A stretch of 20,386 bases of DNA from Deltaproteobacteria bacterium (GTDB lineage Bacteria; Desulfobacterota; Desulfobacteria; Desulfobacterales; ETH-SRB1): assembly GCA_030627475.1 (NCBI GenBank), contig DAOURZ010000003.1, positions 1 to 20,386 of the forward strand, given 5' to 3'. The notes beneath the pieces are model-generated. The model was not told the origin of the DNA. It was given only the letters and a program-made list of their open reading frames with translations, and did no database searches. Positions 1 through 6,674 of the stretch are shown here, in pieces. Each line of letters starts with the position of its first letter. The first letter of the stretch is position 1. A program made the position numbers and the translations under genes.

Positions 1-53
1 CGTGGACGAAATAACTTTCGCGGGGCAGCAGGCGCACAGATTTGGGTCGCCTG
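1..53 (+). repeat. Partial MITE-like element, cut by the window edge
   Basis: The window opens inside a terminus of the repeat family (CGTGGACGAAATAACTTTC) and continues into the conserved internal block CACAGATTTGGGTCG, in the same order and orientation as the full copy at 4415-4596. The first bases (AGGAA) lie outside the window. The far half is missing, because similarity stops near the nrdG stop codon (54-56). A local stem, CAGGCG (29-34) against CGCCTG (47-52), flanks the conserved block. It could fold in the nrdG 3' untranslated region, but no U-tract follows, so I do not call it a terminator. Confidence 0.75.
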
Positions 54-752
54 TCAACGAACAATGCACTTGTTGACCCATCGGCTTGCTACGGATTTTA
101 ATTGCATAAGTTCATCGTCTTGATAAATATTAAAATTATCCTTGAATAATTCAGGATGCAAAACATCTGTTTTACTAAATTGCTGCAAAGCATAAAGCTT
201 TGAGCCGTTAATTAGCTGAGATATACTTTCAACAGTTTTTTCATCTACAAGCGACTTTATGCATGTAGTCCTGAATTCATAATCAATTTCTGACTCCATT
301 ATAATCCGGATACTTGAAAGTATGTTATCAGGACTGCAATCATCTTTTATTAGAGAAAAATAATTTAAAATGGTGGTCTTTATATCCATTGCAATATAGT
401 TTATAAGACCTTCCTTAATGAGTCTTTTTATTACTTCAGGTCTGCTTCCGTTTGTATCCAGCTTAACGGGATACCCTATAAGCCGAATTTTTTCACAAAA
501 CGATATAAGGCCCTTTTGCAGGGTTGGCTCACCCCCTGAAATAACAACTCCGTCCAAAAACCCTTTGCGATTTTCAAGAAAATCATAAATCAGGTCTTCG
601 CTCAAAAAGGCAGGGCCATGTGACCTGCCTTTCGCAAGTTCAGGATTGTGGCAATAAGGACAGTCAAAGTTGCATCCTGAAAGAAAAATAACGCAGCTTA
701 TTTTTCCTGGATAATCAATTAAAGAGCTCTTATGTAATCCACCTATAATCAT
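54..752 (-). CDS. nrdG: Anaerobic ribonucleotide reductase activating protein (radical SAM)
   Basis: This is the activase that uses S-adenosylmethionine and a 4Fe-4S cluster to install the glycyl radical on NrdD, its substrate. The radical SAM signature CxxxCxxC is at C27, C31 and C34 (context GCNFDCPYCHNP). It is followed by the GGEPTL motif, which helps bind SAM. At 232 residues it is of the longer activase type that starts with a GGLxKxSLIDYPGK-like segment, as in the NrdG family often annotated as the NrdG2 or YjjW-like type. The ATG at 752 lies 37 bp after the nrdD stop, with only a weak purine-rich site (GGTAG) upstream, so it is probably co-transcribed with and coupled to nrdD. Its stop codon adjoins a MITE-like repeat at the window edge. 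The family call is firm. The subtype is inference from residues remembered for the family. Confidence 0.93.
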   Translation of the reverse strand: MIIGGLHKSSLIDYPGKISCVIFLSGCNFDCPYCHNPELAKGRSHGPAFLSEDLIYDFLENRKGFLDGVVISGGEPTLQKGLISFCEKIRLIGYPVKLDTNGSRPEVIKRLIKEGLINYIAMDIKTTILNYFSLIKDDCSPDNILSSIRIIMESEIDYEFRTTCIKSLVDEKTVESISQLINGSKLYALQQFSKTDVLHPELFKDNFNIYQDDELMQLKSVASRWVNKCIVR

Positions 753-789
753 AAATCTACCAGGTTATTTTTTATTGAGCCACTACGGG

Positions 790-2877
790 TTATACCTTAA
801 ATGTTTTTCTTGAATTAAACTCCGCCTGTTTTCCGTTATTCCATTGTTTTACCGGCCTTAAATAGCCCACAACTCTCGAATAGATTTCGGTCTCTTCATC
901 ACAGATCGAACATTTTTCCTGTTTGCCATTCAGATATCCATGAGACGGGCATATACTAAAGGTCGGTGTCAGCGTAAAATAAGGCAAACGGAAATTAGTT
1001 ACTACTTTTTTGATGAGCCCTTTTAATGCCTCTATGTCATTTACCAGTTCACCAAGAAAAATATGAAGTACTGTCCCGCCTGTATATTTTACCTGAAGTT
1101 CATCCTGAAGCATAAGTGTTTCGTAAATATCATCCGTATAATTTACCGGAAGCTGGGTTGAGTTTGTATAGTATGGAGCAGCTCCTTTTTGGTAATCTTC
1201 TTCGTTTGCGCAAATGATTTCAGGAAATTGTTTTTTATCAAGCATGGAGAGGCGATAGGATGTTCCTTCTGCCGGTGTTGCTTCAAGATTAAACATATCT
1301 CCTGTTTTCTCCTGCATCTCTGAAATCATGCTGCGTATAAAATCCATTACTTTAAGTGAAAATTTCTGCCCTGCATCACTGGCAATATCTTCTCCAATAA
1401 AATTTAAACATGCCTCGTTCATGCCTATAATTCCAATTGTAGAGAAATGATTTTTCCAATACAGGCCAGAGCCTTGTTTGACTTCTCTTAAATAAAACTT
1501 CGAATAAGGATAAAGATTTTTGTCGGTAAACTTTTCAAGTATTTTCCTCTTTATTGAAAGGCTGGCAACGGCAAGCTGAAATTTCTTTTTTAAATTATCA
1601 AAAAATTCATCTTCGTTTTTTGCAATATACCCTATCCTTGGCATGTTTAGGGTCACAACTCCGATTGAGCCGGTCAGCGGATTTGCTCCAAAAAGGCCAC
1701 CTCCTCTTTTTAACAGTTCCCTGTTATCAAGGCGCAAGCGGCAACACATAGACCTTGCATCTTCCGGCGACATGTCTGAATTAACAAAATTTGAAAAATA
1801 TGGAATGCCGTATTTGCCTGTCATCTTCCATATCATCTCAAGATTAGGATTATCCCAGTCAAAATCCTTGGTGATGTTATATGTTGGTATGGGAAATGTA
1901 AAAACCCTGCCCCTGGCATCACCTTCCATCATTACTTCGGCAAATGCATTGTTGAGCATATTGATTTCCGGCTGAAAATCGGAATATGTCTCGTCGCACT
2001 CTTTGCCTCCAAGGATTACCGGTTGGTCCTTCAAGGTTGAAGGTGCGTAAAGATCCATGGTAATATTTGTAAAAGGTGTCTGGAAACCCACTCGTGTAGG
2101 GATGTTAATGTTAAAAACAAATTCCTGAAGAGCTTGCTTCACGTCAACATAGTCTAAATTATCGTAACGCACAAATGGAGCAAGAAGGGTATCGAAATTG
2201 GAAATAGCCTGGGCTCCTGCGGCTTCACCCTGGAGTGTGTAAAAAAAGTTTACGATCTGGCCAAGAGCTGATCTCAGATGTTTCGGAGGTGCGCTTTCTA
2301 CTTTACCCTCAACACCCTTGAAACCCTGGACTAGCAGATCATGCAAATCCCATCCAACGCAATATACCGACAGAAGGCTAAGATCGTGTATATGAATATC
2401 ACCATTTTTATGAGCAAATCTGATCTCAGGTGGATAAATACTGTTTAACCAGTACTCTGATGTTATATCTGATGAGATATAATTATTGAGCCCTTGAAGG
2501 GAATAGCACATATTGCTGTTTTCCTTGATCTTCCAGTCAAGTTTCTGAATGTAGTCTTCAACAAGACCAACATTTGCTTTGGTTACAAAATTTCTTATCT
2601 GCGAATGCTGCTCCCGGTATAAGATATAAGCCTTGGCGGTTTTATAAAACGGAGAATCAAGCAATATCCTCTCAACTATATCCTGTATTTCTTCCACCTC
2701 CGGAATAGAACCAAGGCGAAGCGCATGTGCTAATGTCAGTACTCTTAATGTGAGTTTTTTTGCTTCTTTTTCATCAAATTCTTCGTTTGCCTTGCCTGCC
2801 TTATAAATAGCGGCCGTAATTTTTGTAGAATCAAACTCAACTACCATTCCGTTACGTTTTTTTATTGTTTCAAACAA
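790..2877 (-). CDS. nrdD: Anaerobic (class III) ribonucleoside-triphosphate reductase
   Basis: The enzyme reduces ribonucleotides to deoxyribonucleotides for DNA synthesis without oxygen, using a glycyl radical made by NrdG. An ATP-cone allosteric domain fills roughly the first 100 residues (KRNGMVVEFD onward). The catalytic barrel shows HDLSLLSVYCVGWDL with the conserved active-site cysteine, and GSIGVVTLNMPRIGY. The C-terminus has a zinc site (C, H, then CSIC; about residues 643-659) and the glycyl radical loop RVVGYLRP, with the radical glycine near residue 671. A GTG at 2886 would add three residues. I prefer TTG at 2877, because AGGTGG lies 5 nt upstream of it and the resulting N-terminus (MFETIKKRNG) fits the family better. 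The gene precedes nrdG and is probably controlled by NrdR through the two boxes upstream. The protein is full length. Confidence 0.95.
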   Translation of the reverse strand: MFETIKKRNGMVVEFDSTKITAAIYKAGKANEEFDEKEAKKLTLRVLTLAHALRLGSIPEVEEIQDIVERILLDSPFYKTAKAYILYREQHSQIRNFVTKANVGLVEDYIQKLDWKIKENSNMCYSLQGLNNYISSDITSEYWLNSIYPPEIRFAHKNGDIHIHDLSLLSVYCVGWDLHDLLVQGFKGVEGKVESAPPKHLRSALGQIVNFFYTLQGEAAGAQAISNFDTLLAPFVRYDNLDYVDVKQALQEFVFNINIPTRVGFQTPFTNITMDLYAPSTLKDQPVILGGKECDETYSDFQPEINMLNNAFAEVMMEGDARGRVFTFPIPTYNITKDFDWDNPNLEMIWKMTGKYGIPYFSNFVNSDMSPEDARSMCCRLRLDNRELLKRGGGLFGANPLTGSIGVVTLNMPRIGYIAKNEDEFFDNLKKKFQLAVASLSIKRKILEKFTDKNLYPYSKFYLREVKQGSGLYWKNHFSTIGIIGMNEACLNFIGEDIASDAGQKFSLKVMDFIRSMISEMQEKTGDMFNLEATPAEGTSYRLSMLDKKQFPEIICANEEDYQKGAAPYYTNSTQLPVNYTDDIYETLMLQDELQVKYTGGTVLHIFLGELVNDIEALKGLIKKVVTNFRLPYFTLTPTFSICPSHGYLNGKQEKCSICDEETEIYSRVVGYLRPVKQWNNGKQAEFNSRKTFKV

Positions 2878-2934
2878 TTGTACCACCTGTTCAGATTTGT
2901 TTATAGGTTGATTGAATTATGTAACTAAAAAGCC

Positions 2935-2963
2935 TTACAACACAAGATGTTGATGTTTGTCAA
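2935..2963 (-). promoter_or_regulatory. Candidate nrdDG promoter
   Basis: On the minus strand there is a perfect -35 TTGACA (2958-2963), a 17-nt spacer, and a weak -10 TTGTAA (2935-2940). It lies about 60 bp upstream of the nrdD start. One NrdR-like palindrome fills the spacer and another lies just upstream of the -35, the geometry expected for a repressed promoter. The -10 match is poor, so the exact start site is uncertain. Confidence 0.5.
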
Positions 2964-2986
2964 GAATTTATTACAAGATATTGTAT
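2940..2986 (-). promoter_or_regulatory. Two tandem NrdR-box-like operators
   Basis: Two similar imperfect palindromes share the core CAAGATRTTG: ACACAAGATGTTGATG (2940-2955) and TTACAAGATATTGTAT (2971-2986). The second matches the published NrdR consensus (acaCwAtATaTwGtgt) well. The first matches its left half and core and is weak at its right end. They are 31 bp apart centre to centre, about three helical turns, as is typical of paired NrdR boxes. NrdR is the ATP/dATP-sensing repressor of ribonucleotide reductase genes. No nrdR gene lies in this window, so the regulator is inferred. Confidence 0.7.
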
Positions 2987-2994
2987 TACCGATA

Positions 2995-3040
2995 GGATAA
3001 AAACACCCTAACTTACGGTTTCTATTTCCTGATTTTATCC
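2995..3040. repeat. Inverted repeat upstream of nrdD
   Basis: GGATAAAA (2995-3002) is repeated in inverted form as TTTTATCC (3033-3040), separated by 30 nt. It lies upstream of the NrdR-like boxes. It could be a regulator site or chance in AT-rich DNA. I recognise no known riboswitch in it. Confidence 0.3.
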
Positions 3041-3055
3041 AATACAAAATTATAT

Positions 3056-3090
3056 AGGAACGTGGACGAAATTATTTCGTCCACGTTCCT
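3056..3090. repeat. 35-nt perfect palindrome made of two fused MITE-like termini
   Basis: The left arm (3056-3072) and right arm (3074-3090) are exact reverse complements of 17 nt around a single central T. Each arm equals the terminus of the full-length elements (AGGAACGTGGACGAAAT). The whole 150-nt interior of the element is absent, leaving the two ends joined. The flanks (ATTATAT to the left, TAATATAAT to the right) are also nearly complementary with a 2-nt bulge. It lies between nrdD and the small membrane protein gene and could form a cruciform in DNA or a hairpin in RNA. Confidence 0.9.
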
Positions 3091-3141
3091 TAATATAATC
3101 AATATCACTTTTTTGTATTGCGCCTCGTCTCATATAATGTT

Positions 3142-3165
3142 TAGGAATATGGACAAATTAACTTC
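3142..3165 (+). repeat. Degenerate single terminus of the MITE-like family
   Basis: AGGAATATGGACAAATTAAC and the following TTCC match the family terminus at about 20 of 24 positions and are preceded by TT. No opposite end is visible downstream. The next bases (CGGAG, 3166-3170) form the ribosome-binding site of the gene at 3180, so this remnant forms that gene's immediate 5' leader. Confidence 0.55.
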
Positions 3166-3179
3166 CGGAGAAATAAAAT

Positions 3180-3428
3180 ATGCCCCTTGACCAAAATCCC
3201 TTATTCAGAAAAGTAATATTGCCATGGTATGACGCTGAAAAAGTATGTTTTACAGTTATTTTATTTATGTTTGTTATATTTCTGTTTGGTATTGTCGGTA
3301 TCGCTGAAGTGCTTGAAAAAATAGAGTATAACGAATATCTTTGGGTACCTGTCCTTCTTGTAGCAATGAGCGCATGGGTAATAGCCTCTATTTCAATACG
3401 CCTGATAAAAAGATATACTCATTCTTAA
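3180..3428 (+). CDS. Small two-helix membrane protein, function unknown
   Basis: This is an 82-residue protein I do not recognise. It has a polar N-terminus (about residues 1-20, including FRKVILPWYD) and a strongly hydrophobic segment at about 23-45. A short charged loop follows (EKIEYNEY), then a second hydrophobic segment at about 53-74 and a basic tail (RLIKRYTHS). This predicts an inner-membrane hairpin, probably with both ends in the cytoplasm by the positive-inside rule. The ATG at 3180 has CGGAG 9 nt upstream, which supports translation. It ends 25 bp before the proC stop, so the two genes converge. It is probably a real conserved hypothetical gene, but nothing in the sequence suggests a specific role. 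Confidence 0.65.
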   Translation: MPLDQNPLFRKVILPWYDAEKVCFTVILFMFVIFLFGIVGIAEVLEKIEYNEYLWVPVLLVAMSAWVIASISIRLIKRYTHS

Positions 3429-3453
3429 GCCTTCCACCTTCAATCCCCCCCTG

Positions 3454-4305
3454 TTATCTGCTTAACTCTTTTGAGCGTCTTGCGGCTGCCTCAATGGCCT
3501 CTATTATATTTTGTTTAACTCTATTTTTTTCCAAAATCCTAAAAGCTGCTTCAGTAGTACCACCGGGAGAAGTCACGTTTCTACGAAGAATTTCAGGCGA
3601 TTCATTGCTTTTTTTCATGAGTTTAAGGGCACCCTGTATAGTTGCAACTGTCAGCATGGCGGCCTTATCCGGCTCCAGCCCGACTTTGACACCTCCCTCT
3701 ATCATAGCTTCAACAATATAAAAAACATATGCTGGCCCTGATCCGGAAAGAGCAGTCACTGCATCCAAATCTTCTTCTTTAAATTCAATTACTTTGCCGA
3801 TAGCCTTTAGAATGATCTTTATTGTTTTCATATCTTCCGGTCCGGCATATTTATTGGCGCTCATTCCGGATATTCCTGCCAGAACCAGGGCTGGCGTATT
3901 TGGCATTACTCTTATTATCGGCAATTTTTCTCTGGATTCATTATCAAGAGAATTGTAAAGCAAATCTTCAATTTTACGCAAAGGAATTCCTGCCGCAATA
4001 GAAATAACTATCTTTCGATCCGGTATCCGGTAGCCTTCATGCCTGGAGATTTGTGAAAGAACCTGATATATATGCTGAGGTTTTACAGCAATAACTACGA
4101 TCTCACATTCTGAAAAAACCTTGAAATTATCTTTCATTACAGAAATGCCATAATTCTTATTAAGACTATCAAGCCGCTTTTCACTTATATCGCTTGTATA
4201 AATCATTGATGGAGAAAAAATTTCGGTCCGGATAAGAGCGCCAACAAAAGCTTCTCCCATGTTTCCGGCACCAATAAAACCAATTTTCCTGTTAATTTTC
4301 GACAT
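3454..4305 (-). CDS. proC: Pyrroline-5-carboxylate reductase
   Basis: The enzyme catalyses the last step of proline synthesis, the NAD(P)H-dependent reduction of 1-pyrroline-5-carboxylate in the cytoplasm. The N-terminal Rossmann fold shows GFIGAGNMGEA (GxGxxG at residues 12-17). VRVMPNTPALV, next to the cofactor and substrate site, follows. The C-terminal dimerisation domain carries DAVTALSGSGPAYV and SPGGTTEAA, both family signatures. At 283 residues it has normal length. The ATG at 4305 has a very good ribosome-binding site (AAGGAGG, 6 nt spacing). From what I recall of related bacteria, proC often lies in the same direction as yggT and divIVA. Here it points away from them, with a MITE-like element between. 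Confidence 0.96.
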   Translation of the reverse strand: MSKINRKIGFIGAGNMGEAFVGALIRTEIFSPSMIYTSDISEKRLDSLNKNYGISVMKDNFKVFSECEIVVIAVKPQHIYQVLSQISRHEGYRIPDRKIVISIAAGIPLRKIEDLLYNSLDNESREKLPIIRVMPNTPALVLAGISGMSANKYAGPEDMKTIKIILKAIGKVIEFKEEDLDAVTALSGSGPAYVFYIVEAMIEGGVKVGLEPDKAAMLTVATIQGALKLMKKSNESPEILRRNVTSPGGTTEAAFRILEKNRVKQNIIEAIEAAARRSKELSR

Positions 4306-4334
4306 ATTGCCTCCTTAACCGTGAACCGTTATAT

Positions 4335-4388
4335 ATTATAGCTGCACATAAAAATCAGGTTGTAACGATTGTACCTTTAATGTGTCAA
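4335..4388 (-). promoter_or_regulatory. Candidate proC promoter region
   Basis: Two partial promoter matches are visible on the minus strand. One is TTGACA (4383-4388) with a weak TTACAA 17 nt downstream. The other is a perfect -10 TATAAT (4335-4340) lacking a good -35. Either could drive proC. I cannot choose between them from sequence alone. Confidence 0.35.
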
Positions 4389-4414
4389 TGCTTTTACATG
4401 AAATATCTTGACTT

Positions 4415-4596
4415 AGGAACGTGGACGAAATAACTTCCACAAACAGGCACACAGATTTGGGTCGAATCTGACCAATCCCAGATCGCAAAAGTTGAAGGAA
4501 TTACGAGCTATTTCAAAATTTTTGTGCTTTTAGATCGGGCAAAGATGGCCTGATGCTGTGATGCATAGTTGTGGAAGTTATTTCGTCCACGTTCCT
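4415..4596 (+). mobile_element. Full-length MITE-like inverted-repeat element (copy 1)
   Basis: This 182-bp element runs from AGGAACGTGGACGAAATAAC to its inverted copy ending GTTCCT, with about 25-bp terminal inverted repeats extending into CTTCCAC/GTGGAAG. If the element proper begins at GGAAC, TTA flanks it on both sides (4413-4415 and 4596-4598), consistent with a 3-bp target duplication. Inside is a stem CAGATT/AATCTG around TGGGTCG, and a second stem between GATCGCAAAAG and CTTTTAGATC. It holds no plausible gene, so movement would need a transposase supplied elsewhere. It occupies most of the divergent proC-yggT intergenic region and ends 26 bp before the yggT start. Confidence 0.88.
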
Positions 4597-4622
4597 TATA
4601 ACAAAATAAGAGGCCTGCGGTT

Positions 4623-4922
4623 ATGTATGTAATTGGATATTTATTCATGGCAATTGCAAAAATTCTTGATATTGTGTTACTTCTATTCATGTGGATTATT
4701 ATAGGAAGAGCAATACTATCCTGGGTCAGTCCGGATCCCTTCAATCCTATTGTTCGTTTTATCAATAATGTTACCGAACCTGTTTTATATCGCATTCGTG
4801 CATTAATACCCGTTAATTTCGGAGGTATGGATTTCTCTCCGATTATTGTCCTGCTTGGAGTGATGTTCTTGCGAAGCTTTGTAGTAAACAGCTTGATGAG
4901 ACTATCTGCTAATTTATTATGA
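4623..4922 (+). CDS. yggT: YggT family membrane protein
   Basis: This 99-residue integral membrane protein has one YggT repeat. The first hydrophobic segment covers about residues 4-33 and the second about 72-92. Between them is the family signature RAILSWVSPDPFNPIVRF followed by NNVTEPVLYRIRALIP. Relatives (YggT in proteobacteria, YlmG in Gram-positives and plastids) are linked to membrane, division or osmotic functions, but no precise biochemical role is established. The ATG has AAGAGG about 9 nt upstream. It is followed 16 bp later by divIVA, a pairing also seen in other phyla and consistent with a role near the division or polarity machinery. The leader contains the right end of a MITE-like element. 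Confidence 0.92.
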   Translation: MYVIGYLFMAIAKILDIVLLLFMWIIIGRAILSWVSPDPFNPIVRFINNVTEPVLYRIRALIPVNFGGMDFSPIIVLLGVMFLRSFVVNSLMRLSANLL

Positions 4923-4938
4923 TATATGGTGAGATATA

Positions 4939-5439
4939 ATGAAAACCACACCACTTGATATTCAACAACAGCAGTTCAAAGTTAAATTTAGAGGATTTGA
5001 TATTCATGAGGTAGATAAATTCCTTGAACAAATGGCCGACACTTTTGCTTCATTGCGGCAGGAAAACGAGAACCTGCATGAAAAAGTTAGAAGGCTGAAG
5101 CTTGAAAGCCATGGGTATAAGGAACGCGAAGAAACCTTTAAGCGTGCTATGCTTAATTCTCAAAAAGTTCTTGAGCAGATGAAAGAAAATGCTCGGAAAT
5201 CGGCTGAATTAATCATAGCTGACGCAGAGGTCAGAGCGGAAAAGATACTCAACAGAGCACATAACAGACTGGCACAGTTGCATGAAGATATAGTTGAGCT
5301 TAAAAGACAGCGCTTGCAAATCGAAGTTCAAATCAGCTCTGTAATAGAGGCTCATTCAAAACTTCTTGAAATAGGAAAAGAAAGTATGGAAAGGTCGGAT
5401 GAAGATGACTCCAAATTAAAATTACTAAAAAAATCCTGA
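4939..5439 (+). CDS. divIVA: DivIVA domain-containing coiled-coil protein
   Basis: This 166-residue protein begins with the DivIVA N-terminal membrane-binding motif (TPLDIQQQQFKVKFRGFDIHE, then VDKFLEQM). A long heptad-rich coiled coil then runs to about residue 155, ending in a charged tail. In Gram-positives, DivIVA and GpsB proteins bind curved membrane at poles and septa and recruit partners. In Desulfobacterota the role is not well defined and may concern polarity or division. It lies between yggT and pilT on the same strand, with 16 bp to yggT and 42 bp to pilT, so co-transcription is likely. Placement next to pilT would fit polar organisation of pili, but that is inference. Confidence 0.9.
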   Translation: MKTTPLDIQQQQFKVKFRGFDIHEVDKFLEQMADTFASLRQENENLHEKVRRLKLESHGYKEREETFKRAMLNSQKVLEQMKENARKSAELIIADAEVRAEKILNRAHNRLAQLHEDIVELKRQRLQIEVQISSVIEAHSKLLEIGKESMERSDEDDSKLKLLKKS

Positions 5440-5481
5440 CAGTTCAGGCCGTTATAAAAGCAATATTCACCGGAGTCGCAA

Positions 5482-6564
5482 ATGGCAAAAATAGATGCGT
5501 TTTTCAAGTTGATGAATGATCAGGGTGCTTCAGATCTTCATCTTGTTGCAGGCCAACCACCCGCACTCAGAATAATGGGTGATATAGAAAGGGTCAAATA
5601 TAAGGTACTGGATACTGATGAGCTGAAAGCCATGCTCTATGAGATTGCGCCCGAAGACAAAGTCAAAACATTTGAAGAAACCGGAGATGTTGACTTTGGC
5701 TATGAAATACCCGGCCTTGCAAGATACCGGGCAAATTTCTTTATGCAGAGAAATGGCGCTGCAGCAGTTTTTAGGGAAATTCCAGCTACAATATTGACCG
5801 CTGAACAGCTTGGCCTTCCCCCTGTAATACCTAGACTGGCATCACTTCCAAGAGGTCTTGTCGTAGTAACAGGTCCTACAGGCAGCGGCAAATCAACTAC
5901 CCTGGCAGCCATAATTGATGTGGCAAATCATAGCCGTAAGGATCATATCATTACTGTCGAAGATCCGGTCGAATTTGTTCATGAAAGCAAGACCTGTATT
6001 GTAAACCACCGTGAGATCGGTCTTCATACCAAATCATTTAGCGCAGCCCTGCGCGGCGCTCTGCGTGAGGATCCTGACATTATTCTGGTCGGTGAAATGA
6101 GGGATCTTGAAACTATATCACTTGCCATAGAAGCTGCATCTACAGGACATCTTGTTTTCGGCACATTACATACTTCCAGCGCTGCTAAAACAGTTGATCG
6201 TATCATTGAGGTCTTTCCTGCAGGCGAACAGTCACAGATACGTTCCACGCTTTCTGACGGACTCAGAGCTATCGTAGCACAAGTACTGTTTAAAAGAATT
6301 GACAAGAGGGGGCGTTGTGCTGCTCTTGAAATATTGATTGCAAATCCTGCGGTCAGAAATCTGATAAGAGAAGCAAAAACCTATCAGATTCCTTCAATGA
6401 TTCAAACAGGAAAGAAATACGGCATGCAGCTTCTTGATGACGCTATAATGGAAATGTGTAAAAAAAGGATGATAAGTCCTGAAGAAGCTTACTCCAAAGC
6501 TAATGACAAATCAAAATTCAGGTCGCTATTAAAGACCCCGCCTGCAGACTTTACTGAAGCATAA
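5482..6564 (+). CDS. pilT: Type IV pilus retraction ATPase PilT
   Basis: This cytoplasmic hexameric ATPase powers depolymerisation of type IV pili (twitching). In its 360 residues the N-terminal PAS-like domain has ASDLHL and the RYRANFF segment. Walker A is GPTGSGKST (residues 131-139), followed by the ITVEDPVEFVH Asp box, Walker B ILVGEMRD, and the His box GTLHTSSA. The retraction motif AVRNLIRE (290-297) corresponds to the AIRNLIRE motif that separates PilT from PilB. The C-terminus (GMQLLDDAI) is intact. GGAG lies 9 nt upstream of the ATG. Pilus structural genes are not in this window. It is followed by a second PilT-like ATPase after a 95-bp palindromic element. Confidence 0.95.
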   Translation: MAKIDAFFKLMNDQGASDLHLVAGQPPALRIMGDIERVKYKVLDTDELKAMLYEIAPEDKVKTFEETGDVDFGYEIPGLARYRANFFMQRNGAAAVFREIPATILTAEQLGLPPVIPRLASLPRGLVVVTGPTGSGKSTTLAAIIDVANHSRKDHIITVEDPVEFVHESKTCIVNHREIGLHTKSFSAALRGALREDPDIILVGEMRDLETISLAIEAASTGHLVFGTLHTSSAAKTVDRIIEVFPAGEQSQIRSTLSDGLRAIVAQVLFKRIDKRGRCAALEILIANPAVRNLIREAKTYQIPSMIQTGKKYGMQLLDDAIMEMCKKRMISPEEAYSKANDKSKFRSLLKTPPADFTEA

Positions 6565-6566
6565 GG

Positions 6567-6661
6567 ATAGACATTTCAGATAAATAATTTCACTGCGTTA
6601 TCGGTCGGACTTATCGAAGTCCTCCCTCTGGCCTTGTGAAATGAATTATCTGAAAGTCTAT
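6567..6661. repeat. Palindromic element with nested hairpin between the two pilus ATPase genes
   Basis: A 27-nt left arm (6567-6593, starting ATAGACATTTCAGATAA) pairs with a 26-nt right arm (6636-6661, ending TTATCTGAAAGTCTAT) with few mismatches and one bulge. The 42-nt centre contains a perfect small hairpin, GGACTT-ATCG-AAGTCC (6607-6622). Its sequence is unrelated to the GGAACGTGG family. It begins 3 bp after the pilT stop and ends 13 bp before the next start. It could be a small mobile or REP-like element, or an RNA structure that modulates transcription between the two genes. No U-tract follows, so it is not a classical terminator. Confidence 0.8.
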
Positions 6662-6674
6662 AGTTAGGTTCGCT

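Noticed and set aside
4508..4954. A 148-codon minus-strand frame over yggT and the repeat
   Set aside because: It is antisense to the clear YggT gene and runs into the MITE-like element. The translation shows no domain-like pattern.
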